This document shows, in pieces, positions 8,895 through 16,204 of a stretch of DNA of 64,000 nt (position 1 is its first letter; each line of letters begins with the position of its first letter). The DNA is taken from the NCBI GenBank assembly GCA_041695085.1, contig JBGFRO010000028.1, positions 21,961-85,960 of the forward strand. The letters run 5' to 3'. This DNA is from DYFT01 sp041695085. Lineage in GTDB: Bacteria; Bacteroidota; Ignavibacteria; UBA10030. The notes under the pieces were generated by a model. That model had not been told where the DNA came from. It made no database searches and worked only from the letters and a program-made list of their open reading frames with translations. A program made the translations under genes and the position numbers.

Positions 8895-8920
8895 GACTTT
8901 TCTTTTCGAAAAGAAAAGTC
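8895..8920. repeat. Perfect 26-bp palindrome upstream of cas2
   Basis: GACTTTTCTTTTC followed directly by its exact reverse complement GAAAAGAAAAGTC. With no loop it would be a cruciform or a protein site rather than a classic hairpin terminator. It lies 61 bases upstream of the cas2 start and next to the larger hairpin at 8954-9057. Confidence 0.8.
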
Positions 8921-8953
8921 ACACAAAAGAAAACTTGCCGAAATCAAACGCAC

Positions 8954-9057
8954 GGCGATAGTCTCCTTTCGCACAGGCCTAAATTCCCCGCCGTCCCACA
9001 ACAGATCATTCATAACGATTGGGACAATTGGCGGGGAATTAAACCCACACTATCGCC
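8954..9057 (-). other. Large stem-loop between RT-cas1 and cas2
   Basis: Three nested pairing blocks can be read. The outer arms GGCGATAGT (8954-8962) pair with ACTATCGCC (9049-9057). The middle arms AATTCCCCGCC (8982-8992) pair with GGCGGGGAATT (9030-9040). The inner arms GTCCCA (8993-8998) pair with TGGGAC (9020-9025), leaving a loop of about 21 bases. All blocks are exact, with asymmetric internal loops between them. Transcribed with RT-cas1 and cas2, it would be a ~104-nt structured RNA segment. It could be a REP-like element or an RNA linked to the reverse transcriptase; the sequence alone does not decide. The rest of 8835-9150 holds the 26-bp palindrome and no credible gene. Confidence 0.65.
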
Positions 9058-9150
9058 CTCCACCGCACAACCCATGATTTCGGCGCTGCCCACATGCCGC
9101 CTACGCACCTCCTCTTGCCCAGACTCTTGTTCTCAATCGGATTTGAGGTT

Positions 9151-11331
9151 TCATCGTCGTGTAAATGGTGTGTACCCTGTTTCGCCCCGCAAGTGTTGAA
9201 CGTAGTTCTGCACTTGCAGGTCCAGACACCGTCGGTACGTTACCGTGTAGCCGGTAGAAGGATGCGTCACCTCCCGATGCATCAACCGCTCGAATTCGCC
9301 GATGAAGATTTTCCGCGCGTCGTCGCTCAACAGACATGGCTTCGGCTTTTCATCCTCTTGACCGCCCCCCTCGGCTTGTTCACTCGACCCCTTGGAGAAG
9401 TCGTTCGGTGAAAGGATCCGTTTGTTGATGATACTGAGCACCATTGCTTCGATGATAGAGCGAAACTCCTCGATCAAATCGCTCACGAGCGCCGGATGAT
9501 TTGTCTTATCGGCATGCAGCGAGCCGACATAGGGATTCAGTCGATGGACGCGAAGCATAGAGAAAATATTGTAGAACAAGAGCGTGTAGCCGAAACTGAG
9601 CATGGCATTCACAGGGTCTGTGGGCGGACGGCGAATCCGTTTTTCAAAGGAAAACCCTTCTGCTAAGAATAGCTCATCATACACATCGAAGAAGATCGCC
9701 GAAGCGCGCCCTTCGTATCCGCGGACCGCATCAATGGTTTCGGCCTTCGCCAGATCCAGAGAGAGCTGAGCAAGCTGCTCGACGGCACTGCGAACACCTT
9801 CTTCGTGGCGCCGCTGCTGACTGCGCTGAAGAAGTGACCGTGTATTGGCAATTTTGGCTTCGATGATCCGCTTCGCCATATCAAGGGTGAACGCGGGATC
9901 GGCAGACCGTTCAAACTGCATGCGCTCCAATGCAACGTCGGCACCTTCGGTGCTTTCCACTCTTCCGAAGTATTGTCCGCGGGACGATAGCAACGTGATC
10001 GGTATCTGCCGGAGTAAACAGAACCGCATCGCTGCCGGCGTGATGAGGCAATTCCCAAAGATCATCACCTGGTTCACTTTCATTGTGGGAATTTCCACCA
10101 ACGGCACTCCTTCTTCACCGCCGGTTGCGACGATGAATTTTTCCTGGCTGTACTTGAGCCAGCATCCTTGCTCTTGAATGTAGAGCGTGCGCATGAACGG
10201 GGAAACATCGGCGGGGAGAACGGCAATGACCTCCTGTCTTGAGGTGGACTGTTGCCCGGATGGGGCAACAAGATCGGCGATGGTCATGTTCTTCGCCGCC
10301 AAGGCTTCAAGTAATTCCGCGCCAAGTACAGAGGGCTCAGCATTTTGCCCGTGCGGGGTCTGCACTTGTTTGGGCGACGCCTGAGCAAAGCTCGGTCCCT
10401 TCTTATGTTGTTTACTCTTCTTGTCGTTCAATCGCTGTTGGCGCTGTGGCATCCTTTTCCTCTTTGCCTGCGACTTCTGTTTTGTCGACGGGACGATAAG
10501 ACTTTTCAGGAATATCGTGCCCAAATACTTGAATCCTTCTTCGAATGACGTGACGCTGGTTTTCTCGCGGTTCAGCCGCAGCGCGAGGGCGTTCAGTGCG
10601 TCCTCTGTGAGTTTGAGTGCTTCTTCTGCTCGCGGCTTTGATTTACAGAGGATAACAAAATCATCAGCATAGCGCACGAGCTTGTGGTTGTGGCTCAGCA
10701 GTTCTTCGTCGAACTTGTCGAGGAAGAGGTTCGCGAGGAGCGGGGAGATAGGCGCGCCTTGAGGAATCCCCTTGCTGCGTTTGACGCGTCTGCCATTGAG
10801 CAGTAAGTCACATTCCACCCACTGATTTATGACAGCGATGGTTTCGCGCTCCGGGATGAGCTCGCTGAGCCTCTGCAGCAACAAGCCAAACTCCACATTG
10901 TCAAAGAACGCTTCTATATCAGCATCCACAATCCAGCGGTAGCCGGCATCACGTAGCTGCCTGATATAATCAATGGCGTTGAGGCGTGAGAGCCCGGGCC
11001 GATACGCAAAGCTGCACGTTTCTAACTCCTGCTCGATGACGGGTTGAAGAACTTCCAACGCAGACGACTGTACAACGCGGTCTCTCACTGCCGGAACTGC
11101 AAGCAATCTCAATTGACCGTTCGGTTTCGGAATCTCATAACGGCGCAGGGGCAGAGGTTTGTATGTGAATGTCGTCAGTTCCTTGTGCAACCTTTCGAGA
11201 TGCTGTTCGAGACTGACATCGAACTTGTTGACGGAAATGCCGTCGACGCCTGGTGCACCGTCGTTCGCCTCCACGCGGCGCCAGCCTTGATACAAAGAGG
11301 CTTGTGAGGCGATCTGTGAATAGAATTGCAT
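9151..11331 (-). CDS. cas1: Reverse transcriptase-Cas1 fusion
   Basis: A spacer-acquisition integrase with a fused group II intron-like reverse transcriptase, 726 aa from the ATG at 11331 (a TTG at 11376 would add 15 residues). The RT part covers about residues 1-290: ANDGAPGVDG, RPGLSRLNAID, catalytic motif A DADIEAFF (D136), GIPQGAPISPLLANL (188-202) and YADD (221-224). A basic, low-complexity linker (about 285-370) leads to Cas1, with GYEGRASAIFFD (E540), VGSLHADKTNHPAL (H606) and SDLIEEF (617-623). Both active sites look intact. There is no N-terminal Cas6 domain, unlike some relatives; cas6 is a separate gene here. The family can acquire spacers from RNA. It sits at the trailer side of the array and shares its strand. 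Confidence 0.95.
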   Translation of the reverse strand: MQFYSQIASQASLYQGWRRVEANDGAPGVDGISVNKFDVSLEQHLERLHKELTTFTYKPLPLRRYEIPKPNGQLRLLAVPAVRDRVVQSSALEVLQPVIEQELETCSFAYRPGLSRLNAIDYIRQLRDAGYRWIVDADIEAFFDNVEFGLLLQRLSELIPERETIAVINQWVECDLLLNGRRVKRSKGIPQGAPISPLLANLFLDKFDEELLSHNHKLVRYADDFVILCKSKPRAEEALKLTEDALNALALRLNREKTSVTSFEEGFKYLGTIFLKSLIVPSTKQKSQAKRKRMPQRQQRLNDKKSKQHKKGPSFAQASPKQVQTPHGQNAEPSVLGAELLEALAAKNMTIADLVAPSGQQSTSRQEVIAVLPADVSPFMRTLYIQEQGCWLKYSQEKFIVATGGEEGVPLVEIPTMKVNQVMIFGNCLITPAAMRFCLLRQIPITLLSSRGQYFGRVESTEGADVALERMQFERSADPAFTLDMAKRIIEAKIANTRSLLQRSQQRRHEEGVRSAVEQLAQLSLDLAKAETIDAVRGYEGRASAIFFDVYDELFLAEGFSFEKRIRRPPTDPVNAMLSFGYTLLFYNIFSMLRVHRLNPYVGSLHADKTNHPALVSDLIEEFRSIIEAMVLSIINKRILSPNDFSKGSSEQAEGGGQEDEKPKPCLLSDDARKIFIGEFERLMHREVTHPSTGYTVTYRRCLDLQVQNYVQHLRGETGYTPFTRR

Positions 11332-11383
11332 ACTCGCTGGGAACTTGTGAAGCGTTTTCCCGCCTCCTGCGCTCAACCCTCGC

Positions 11384-11446
11384 GGCGGGATCCCGCCGTC
11401 CCGCCTTCAACGCCTATCCTCAGCGGCGGGACAAGCTTGGCGGGAC
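11384..11446. repeat. GGCGGGAC inverted-repeat cluster at the array trailer
   Basis: A palindrome GGCGGGATCCCGCC (11384-11397) is followed by GTCCCGCC (398-405), GGCGGGAC (425-432) and GGCGGGAC (439-446, all 11 kb). These can form alternative GC-rich stems. The last copy overlaps the first CRISPR repeat and replaces its leading bases. In the minus-strand transcript this lies just after the last repeat, so it could end array transcription. The same 8-mer pair occurs alone at 31246-31264. Confidence 0.65.
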
Positions 11447-13040
11447 AATCCCTCTCTGTTGCTCAGGTCTCTTCATACACGATAATTATCGCGGGATTCG
11501 CGATCTTGGCTGGAAGTTTCAATCCCTCTCTGTTGCTCAGGTCTCTTCATACGATAACTGACTGGAAGATTGAAAAACAGCAGGACACAAAGTTTCAATC
11601 CCTCTCTGTTGCTCAGGTCTCTTCATACAAAACAAGAGTTCGGAATGGGTCATCGTTTTCTGAGACGTTTCAATCCCTCTCTGTTGCTCAGGTCTCTTCA
11701 TACTCAGCCGTTTTGGCTGAGGCGTTAAAAAAACACAATTATGTTTCAATCCCTCTCTGTTGCTCAGGTCTCTTTATACACAACCTGCCGTGGGGTAACG
11801 CGATGTGCGAGATGGGTTTCAATCCCTCTCTGCTGCTCAGGTCTCTTTATACGTCTGGTTCAACAAAATCTGTCCTTATTCCTATACCGATGGTTTCAAT
11901 CCCTCTCTGTTGCTCAGGTCTCTTTATACCGCGGCACAATTGCTTCCGGCTTGGCTGTGAGCCGCATTAGTTTCAATCCCTCTCTGTTGCTCAGGTCTCT
12001 TTATACTCTCGACGGCTATCAACCGGGGGCAAATCTACGCCTTCGTTTCAATCCCTCTCTGTTGCTCAGGTCTCTTTATACGAGCGGAACTTGCGGCGGG
12101 TGCAGTTAATGCTCGATAGTTTCAATCCCTCTCTGTTGCTCAGGTCTCTTTATACTTCGCCGAGCGGTGAACAAGGAACTCTACGGAGTGGGTTTCAATC
12201 CCTCTCTGTTGCTCAGGTCTCTTTATACTGTTCGCTTCGAGGTGAAGAAACGAGACAAGGCCGGCAAGTTTCAATCCCTCTCTGTTGCTCAGGTCTCTTT
12301 ATACAGGTCATCAGCTTCAGCTACGACCGGAAGCGTGCCGGTTTCAATCCCTCTCTGTTGCTCAGGTCTCTTTATACAGGCAACGTCGGATATGCGCTTC
12401 GCGGCGCTTATCAAGTTTCAATCCCTCTCTGTTGCTCAGGTCTCTTTATACTTCGCTGTTGTGAAGAGGCAGCTGTCAGAACTTGAGGGTTTCAATCCCT
12501 CTCTGTTGCTCAGGTCTCTTTATACTTCCGCCGGTCAATAATAATAGGAGGCTATTATGCGTGTTTCAATCCCTCTCTGTTGCTCAGGTCTCTTTATACC
12601 GGCGAGCCGACCGACCTGCCCTCCCCCGAGGACGGCGGTTTCAATCCCTCTCTGTTGCTCAGGTCTCTTTATACTGTCATCGTAACGATGAAAAGCGGGC
12701 TGGTGATGAGTTTCAATCCCTCTCTGTTGCTCAGGTCTCTTTATACTCAATCAACACCCATTCGCCTTCTGCGAATTGATCCAGTTTCAATCCCTCTCTG
12801 TTGCTCAGGTCTCTTTATACTGAAGAAGTCGATAAACTCAATACCGTCGCTGTCGGTTTCAATCCCTCTCTGTTGCTCAGGTCTCTTTATACTATACTCC
12901 TCCATCCAGAGAACATTTCAGCAATATTCGGTTTCAATCCCTCTCTGTTGCTCAGGTCTCTTTATACTCAATCTGCAATTGACTTGGGAGCAAAGAAGAT
13001 CATGTTTCAATCCCTCTCTGTTGCTCAGGTCTCTTTATAC
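11442..13040 (-). CRISPR. CRISPR array, 22 repeats of 37 bp, 21 spacers
   Basis: On the plus strand each repeat starts GTTTCAATCC and ends TTTATAC; on the coding (minus) strand it starts GTATAAAGAG and ends ATTGAAAC, the usual 8-nt crRNA 5' handle of Cas6-processed type I/III repeats. Repeat starts: 11442, 11516, 11592, 11667, 11743, 11816, 11893, 11970, 12045, 12119, 12192, 12268, 12341, 12415, 12489, 12563, 12638, 12710, 12784, 12856, 12931, 13004. Spacers are 35-40 nt. The four leftmost repeats carry a T-to-C change (CTTCATAC), the leftmost is also altered at its edge, and the repeat at 11816 has one private change. Degenerate leftmost repeats mark the left as the old trailer, so the leader is on the right and transcription is leftward, like the cas genes. 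Confidence 0.98.
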
Positions 13041-13267
13041 TCACCCCCAAATTTGGCCTTGGTGCACAAGAACTTACAGGCACAAAAACACGGATCTCGG
13101 ATGTTTTCCATTTTTCACCTCGTGTTCGTTGGATTATGCTGCCTTTTCGTGGAACGTTTGCTTTGCATGTCAATCTATATCTTCGTTTGCATGCAGGAAT
13201 CACTTCAATCCCATTCTGTAAACAACTGCTACGTCTGGCGTTGTGGCGGTTTTCGTTGCTTTGAGCG
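13041..13267 (-). promoter_or_regulatory. CRISPR leader region
   Basis: A 227-bp stretch between the first (newest) repeat and the stop of cas6, with no credible gene. It is placed as leader by repeat degeneracy at the other end and by the ATTGAAAC handle orientation. It holds a repeat-like word at 13204-13219 (TTCAATCCC then TCTGT, 14 of 16 bases like the repeat). A TTGACA-like hexamer lies on the minus strand at 13168-13173, but I see no well-placed -10 partner, so the promoter itself is not fixed. The array could also be read through from cas6. Confidence 0.6.
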
Positions 13268-14290
13268 TCACTCGTCAGCCGATCTGTGCACGAGCTTAAA
13301 TTGCCCAAGTCCGAAGCTAGTGCCTTTTCCAACATGGAGATACTCACCTATTCTTAAAAGCGGGAGAAGGTCATCAACTTCCCCCTTGAGGGTTATCTGA
13401 CCGACGAAACCACCAAGTTTCATTGGTATATGTTGCCGGTTTGAATATCGCTCCCAGTCCATCCATCCGATATCTACGTTCGACAAGGAAAGCTGCCTTG
13501 AATTCAGCGGAATTCTCTTCGCGGTATACGGCTGGATGTCGCTCAAACAGTAAAGATTTGTGAGCACAAAGAGACGATGGTAGAGCGTCTCGATGAATGT
13601 CCAGAGGTCATCGGTTGTTCTGAGTCGCATCAGGTGTCGTCTGCTGTTACCGTGGCTGGTCATGATGCGTGTCGGTGTGAGGAACTGCATCGTCACGCTC
13701 TGTGGCGATCCGTTCGAGTGAAGGAACTCTGGAAACGTCATGACGCGGAAATCCCCCGTGAAGGTTTTTCCGTCAAACACAACGGCGCCATCGGCATCGG
13801 TCATGCGGCGGACGGCGAACTTGCCCTTGGCCGTTCCAAGTCCCACACGCTCACCGAAGACCGTGAAGGCATAGACGATAGAAGGGAGAAGTTCCATAAC
13901 TCTGCCAATCAGCACAAGGCCGACTGACAGCCGCTCCCCTTTCTTGAACTGACGCTGATCGGTGAGCGGCGGCTCGAGGACAAACGGCTGGGGTGCATCG
14001 CGCCCGATGCGGAGCAGATCGGCGACCATCTTGTCAATCTTTGGCTCGAAGACGGAGATATAGTGACAGGTGTGTTTGAGTAGACAGGGCGGGCAGTCGA
14101 ATGTTTTCGTCATGCATAGTGCCTTCTTCAGCGCATTTCCAAAGCCACCGCGAAAGGTAGACCCCTTGTATTGAGGGAGATGAAGATCCTCGGTCGCCTC
14201 GAGATCAAATGTGAACCGGGCGAAGCGAAGTGAGTGAAGCGGACTCAGATCGATAGAAGCAGCGGCGTTCGACGACATATGATGCATCAT
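13268..14290 (-). CDS. cas6: Cas6 pre-crRNA endoribonuclease (RAMP)
   Basis: A 340-aa RAMP-fold protein that should cut the repeat transcript to leave the ATTGAAAC handle. Seen: the N-terminal LPQYKGSTFRGGFGNALKKA segment typical of the long Cas6 variants (PF10040-like), a cysteine cluster CPPCLLKHTC (66-75) that may bind metal, and the C-terminal glycine-rich loop HVGKGTSFGLGQFKLV (319-334). It is longer than classical Cas6 (about 240-260 aa) but matches this subfamily. Its start overlaps the stop of the Csx-like gene (ATGA), so the two are coupled. It is the last protein gene before the leader. Confidence 0.88.
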   Translation of the reverse strand: MMHHMSSNAAASIDLSPLHSLRFARFTFDLEATEDLHLPQYKGSTFRGGFGNALKKALCMTKTFDCPPCLLKHTCHYISVFEPKIDKMVADLLRIGRDAPQPFVLEPPLTDQRQFKKGERLSVGLVLIGRVMELLPSIVYAFTVFGERVGLGTAKGKFAVRRMTDADGAVVFDGKTFTGDFRVMTFPEFLHSNGSPQSVTMQFLTPTRIMTSHGNSRRHLMRLRTTDDLWTFIETLYHRLFVLTNLYCLSDIQPYTAKRIPLNSRQLSLSNVDIGWMDWERYSNRQHIPMKLGGFVGQITLKGEVDDLLPLLRIGEYLHVGKGTSFGLGQFKLVHRSADE

Positions 14291-14688
14291 GCCTCCTCCC
14301 TCAGTTCAAAATATGGGCGGAATTGCACGAATTGAAACACGGTGGTTTTAGAGCCATCGGGGTTGTCGGTGACAATGCGTTCAGTGGTGGACGCGACGCA
14401 GGGGATGTTGCGGCGCTCCATTTCCTTCACAAACAGGTAAGTGAACGTGAACTCGCCCATGATATGGACTGCGTGCTCTTTTATATGTTCGGAATCTTTG
14501 GATTGTTCAAGATGAGTAAGACAAAGTTGTACATACTCCACCACTTTGTTTTGAATCTCTTCGAGGGTCGCTTTTGGCTCAACAGCCGGGAATGGAATGT
14601 CGATGATGGTACCAAACAATGCTTCGGCGGCGCCTCGCTGTTCAGGCGACCATTTAGAGAGAGGGTGGTTGGAGAGGTTAAGGAGCAT
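14287..14688 (-). CDS. Small Csx-like protein with MLLNLSNHP start and STTER motif
   Basis: About 133 aa from the internal ATG at 14688; an in-frame ATG at 14778 would give 163 aa but overlap the upstream gene by 101 bases. Features: N-terminal strand MLLNLSNHPLSKWSPEQR, then TIIDIPFPAVEP, a central helix, HIMGEFTFTYLFVKEMERRN, IPCVASTTERIVTD and a C-terminal FQFVQFRPY. I recall similar stand-alone proteins beside type III CRISPR loci (start MxLLNLSNHP, MGExTFT, CVASTTER), of uncertain name and biochemistry. The alternating strand/helix layout would suit a Rossmann-like nucleotide-binding fold such as a minimal CARF or ring-nuclease-type domain (inference). It is coupled to cas6. Confidence 0.65.
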   Translation of the reverse strand: MLLNLSNHPLSKWSPEQRGAAEALFGTIIDIPFPAVEPKATLEEIQNKVVEYVQLCLTHLEQSKDSEHIKEHAVHIMGEFTFTYLFVKEMERRNIPCVASTTERIVTDNPDGSKTTVFQFVQFRPYFELREEA

Positions 14689-15316
14689 GAGGCCTGGTTT
14701 TTGCTCGTTTGACGGAACGAGAAGGATTTTGGGTCGAACTATCCATGTCTTGTGTTCTTGATAGCTGAACTGCATCATAGCCCTGCCGAACTCGCTTTCG
14801 AAAAGTATTACTCACTCTCCACCAGGTAAAGAGAGACAAGGAGATGATAACAGCCCCAACGGCGATCTCCCAGATGATCGCTGACATTAAAGAGGCGCCA
14901 AAAATATTGTCGAGGCGTTGCTTCGTGAAGATGACAGCACCTATTGTGGTAAAGAGTGCATTGACTGCTGTTGATCGGCTCATACGAATTCTTCCACGCA
15001 AGTACTGAAAGTATTGGGAGGTAGAAGGATCCTTCAGAGCGACAAGAAGGTTGAAGGTATTTCGCCCGTTCTCAGGAAGATGTTTTATTCTGATTCTCTC
15101 GCTCCAACAGTTAAGAAGCGTATCCGAAAACTCATCGATGGAGATGCCGAGCGGATAGGCGATCGCAAAAGCGAGCAAGAGAAACAGAATCTGGTGAAAG
15201 GGAGCTAGTGAGAAAAGCCAGTCGTAGTTCCAAAAACTAAACAGGAAGAGCAGAATCCATATGGTTGCCTGGATGCCAATTGCGAGGTGTTCAACAACAA
15301 GAGCGGTTGTGCGCAT
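14678..15316 (-). CDS. Multi-spanning membrane protein of the CRISPR effector cassette
   Basis: 212 aa with hydrophobic segments at about 9-27, 40-59 and 145-166 and a weaker one at 113-131, so three or four TM helices. Between the second and third lies a polar, charged region (DEFSDTLLNCWSERIRIKH to YLRGRIRMSRST). The motif AYPLGISIDEFSDTLL at the end of TM2 looks conserved-type but I cannot name the family. The basic tail after residue 170 overlaps the next gene. It starts 11 bases after the TM-CARF stop, so they form one operon; it is a candidate partner or effector for the two membrane-bound cOA sensors. Confidence 0.65.
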   Translation of the reverse strand: MRTTALVVEHLAIGIQATIWILLFLFSFWNYDWLFSLAPFHQILFLLLAFAIAYPLGISIDEFSDTLLNCWSERIRIKHLPENGRNTFNLLVALKDPSTSQYFQYLRGRIRMSRSTAVNALFTTIGAVIFTKQRLDNIFGASLMSAIIWEIAVGAVIISLSLFTWWRVSNTFRKRVRQGYDAVQLSRTQDMDSSTQNPSRSVKRAKTRPHAP

Positions 15317-15327
15317 AAGGTACCGAC

Positions 15328-16164
15328 CTATTCGGGAATGAGTTTCGGCTCGTACTTAATAATGACCGGCAATAGGTTGCGTGGACGGTCGGAGAATGGT
15401 TCGTATTCTGCAACGATGACCTGAACATCTTTCTCCTTAGACAGTGCACCCAGTACCGCTCCAACCGTCATCGATTTCGTACCGGGGGTCACGTCAACGA
15501 TCATCTGCGGTGGCTTCAGTTTGTACTCCCTCCTCGCTTCCCGAAAAACCTTTTGCATGGTTTCACCAGCTTGCTCGCAGACCCCCGCGTCGTCATCAAC
15601 ATCCAGCGGAGTAGGCTCCAAGAATGTGACTTCTTTGCCCTTTATTACCCTCTCGCTGAGAAATTTCTTGTAAACCTCGAGAAAGCGTTGTGAACTTTGG
15701 TCGGGCCTTTTCTGTGACTTCGATGTAACCAACCAGCAGTAGCGTAGTTTAGACAAGTGGGTCTGAATGGCAAGGGTTGCGTGGCCAAAATTCGTCGCGT
15801 TAATGTTTTCGAAACCAAGGGACGAATAATCAAGTGTTTCTAAAGCGTGATTGATTTCTTTCTCATTTTCTTCCTCAGTCTTGGCTTGTGACCCAAACTT
15901 CCGGTAAAGGGGGAGAAAGACAATCAAACCCTCCCGAGCCTCTTCATCCACTCGCTCTGGAATCGCGAGACGGATGGTCTTGATCGATGTTTGCAAAAGT
16001 TTTCCCTTGAGATTCTGAAGAAAGACGATGAGGGCGACAGAAAGCGCCACAATCAAGACAGCGTAGGAAGTGGGAAAGTCTGTAATGAATATTCTGAGGA
16101 TAAGGCTCAGTGTTGTGCCAGCCAAAGTGCCGAGCAAGATCAGTAGTACATTTAGAACCTTCAT
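15328..16164 (-). CDS. Membrane-anchored CARF-domain protein (TM-CARF)
   Basis: 278 aa. Two N-terminal TM helices (about 4-27 and 33-49) form a hairpin, followed by a cytosolic CARF-type Rossmann domain. First strand: GLIVFLPLYRKF (79-90). Second: KLRYCWLVTSKS (139-150), preceded by the helix NFGHATLAIQTHL. An acidic DVDDD patch lies at 188-192, and the signature DVTPGTKSMTVGAVLGAL (224-241) matches the D-x-T-x-G-T-K-x-M core of CARF proteins. CARF domains bind cyclic oligoadenylate made by Cas10. A similar TM-plus-CARF plan is known from Cam1, which has one TM helix and is shorter, so this is a related architecture and not clearly Cam1. There is no nuclease (HEPN or PD-DExK) domain. Confidence 0.85.
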   Translation of the reverse strand: MKVLNVLLILLGTLAGTTLSLILRIFITDFPTSYAVLIVALSVALIVFLQNLKGKLLQTSIKTIRLAIPERVDEEAREGLIVFLPLYRKFGSQAKTEEENEKEINHALETLDYSSLGFENINATNFGHATLAIQTHLSKLRYCWLVTSKSQKRPDQSSQRFLEVYKKFLSERVIKGKEVTFLEPTPLDVDDDAGVCEQAGETMQKVFREARREYKLKPPQMIVDVTPGTKSMTVGAVLGALSKEKDVQVIVAEYEPFSDRPRNLLPVIIKYEPKLIPE

Positions 16165-16204
16165 AGTTTTTTGTTTTCGCTTAAAAGCTTTTCAGGTATT
16201 ATTG

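Noticed and set aside
8822..9013. 63-codon minus-strand frame between RT-cas1 and cas2
   Set aside because: It runs through the 26-bp palindrome and one side of the large hairpin and has no ribosome site; better explained as structured non-coding DNA.
13168..13173. TTGACA-like box as the CRISPR leader promoter
   Set aside because: No suitable -10 at 16-18 bp on the same strand, so it was only mentioned in the leader entry.
11326..13221. Several long plus-strand open frames running through the CRISPR region
   Set aside because: They arise because the 37-bp repeat lacks stops in some frames; the translations are periodic (PSLLLRSLYT, QSLSVAQVS) and follow the repeats.
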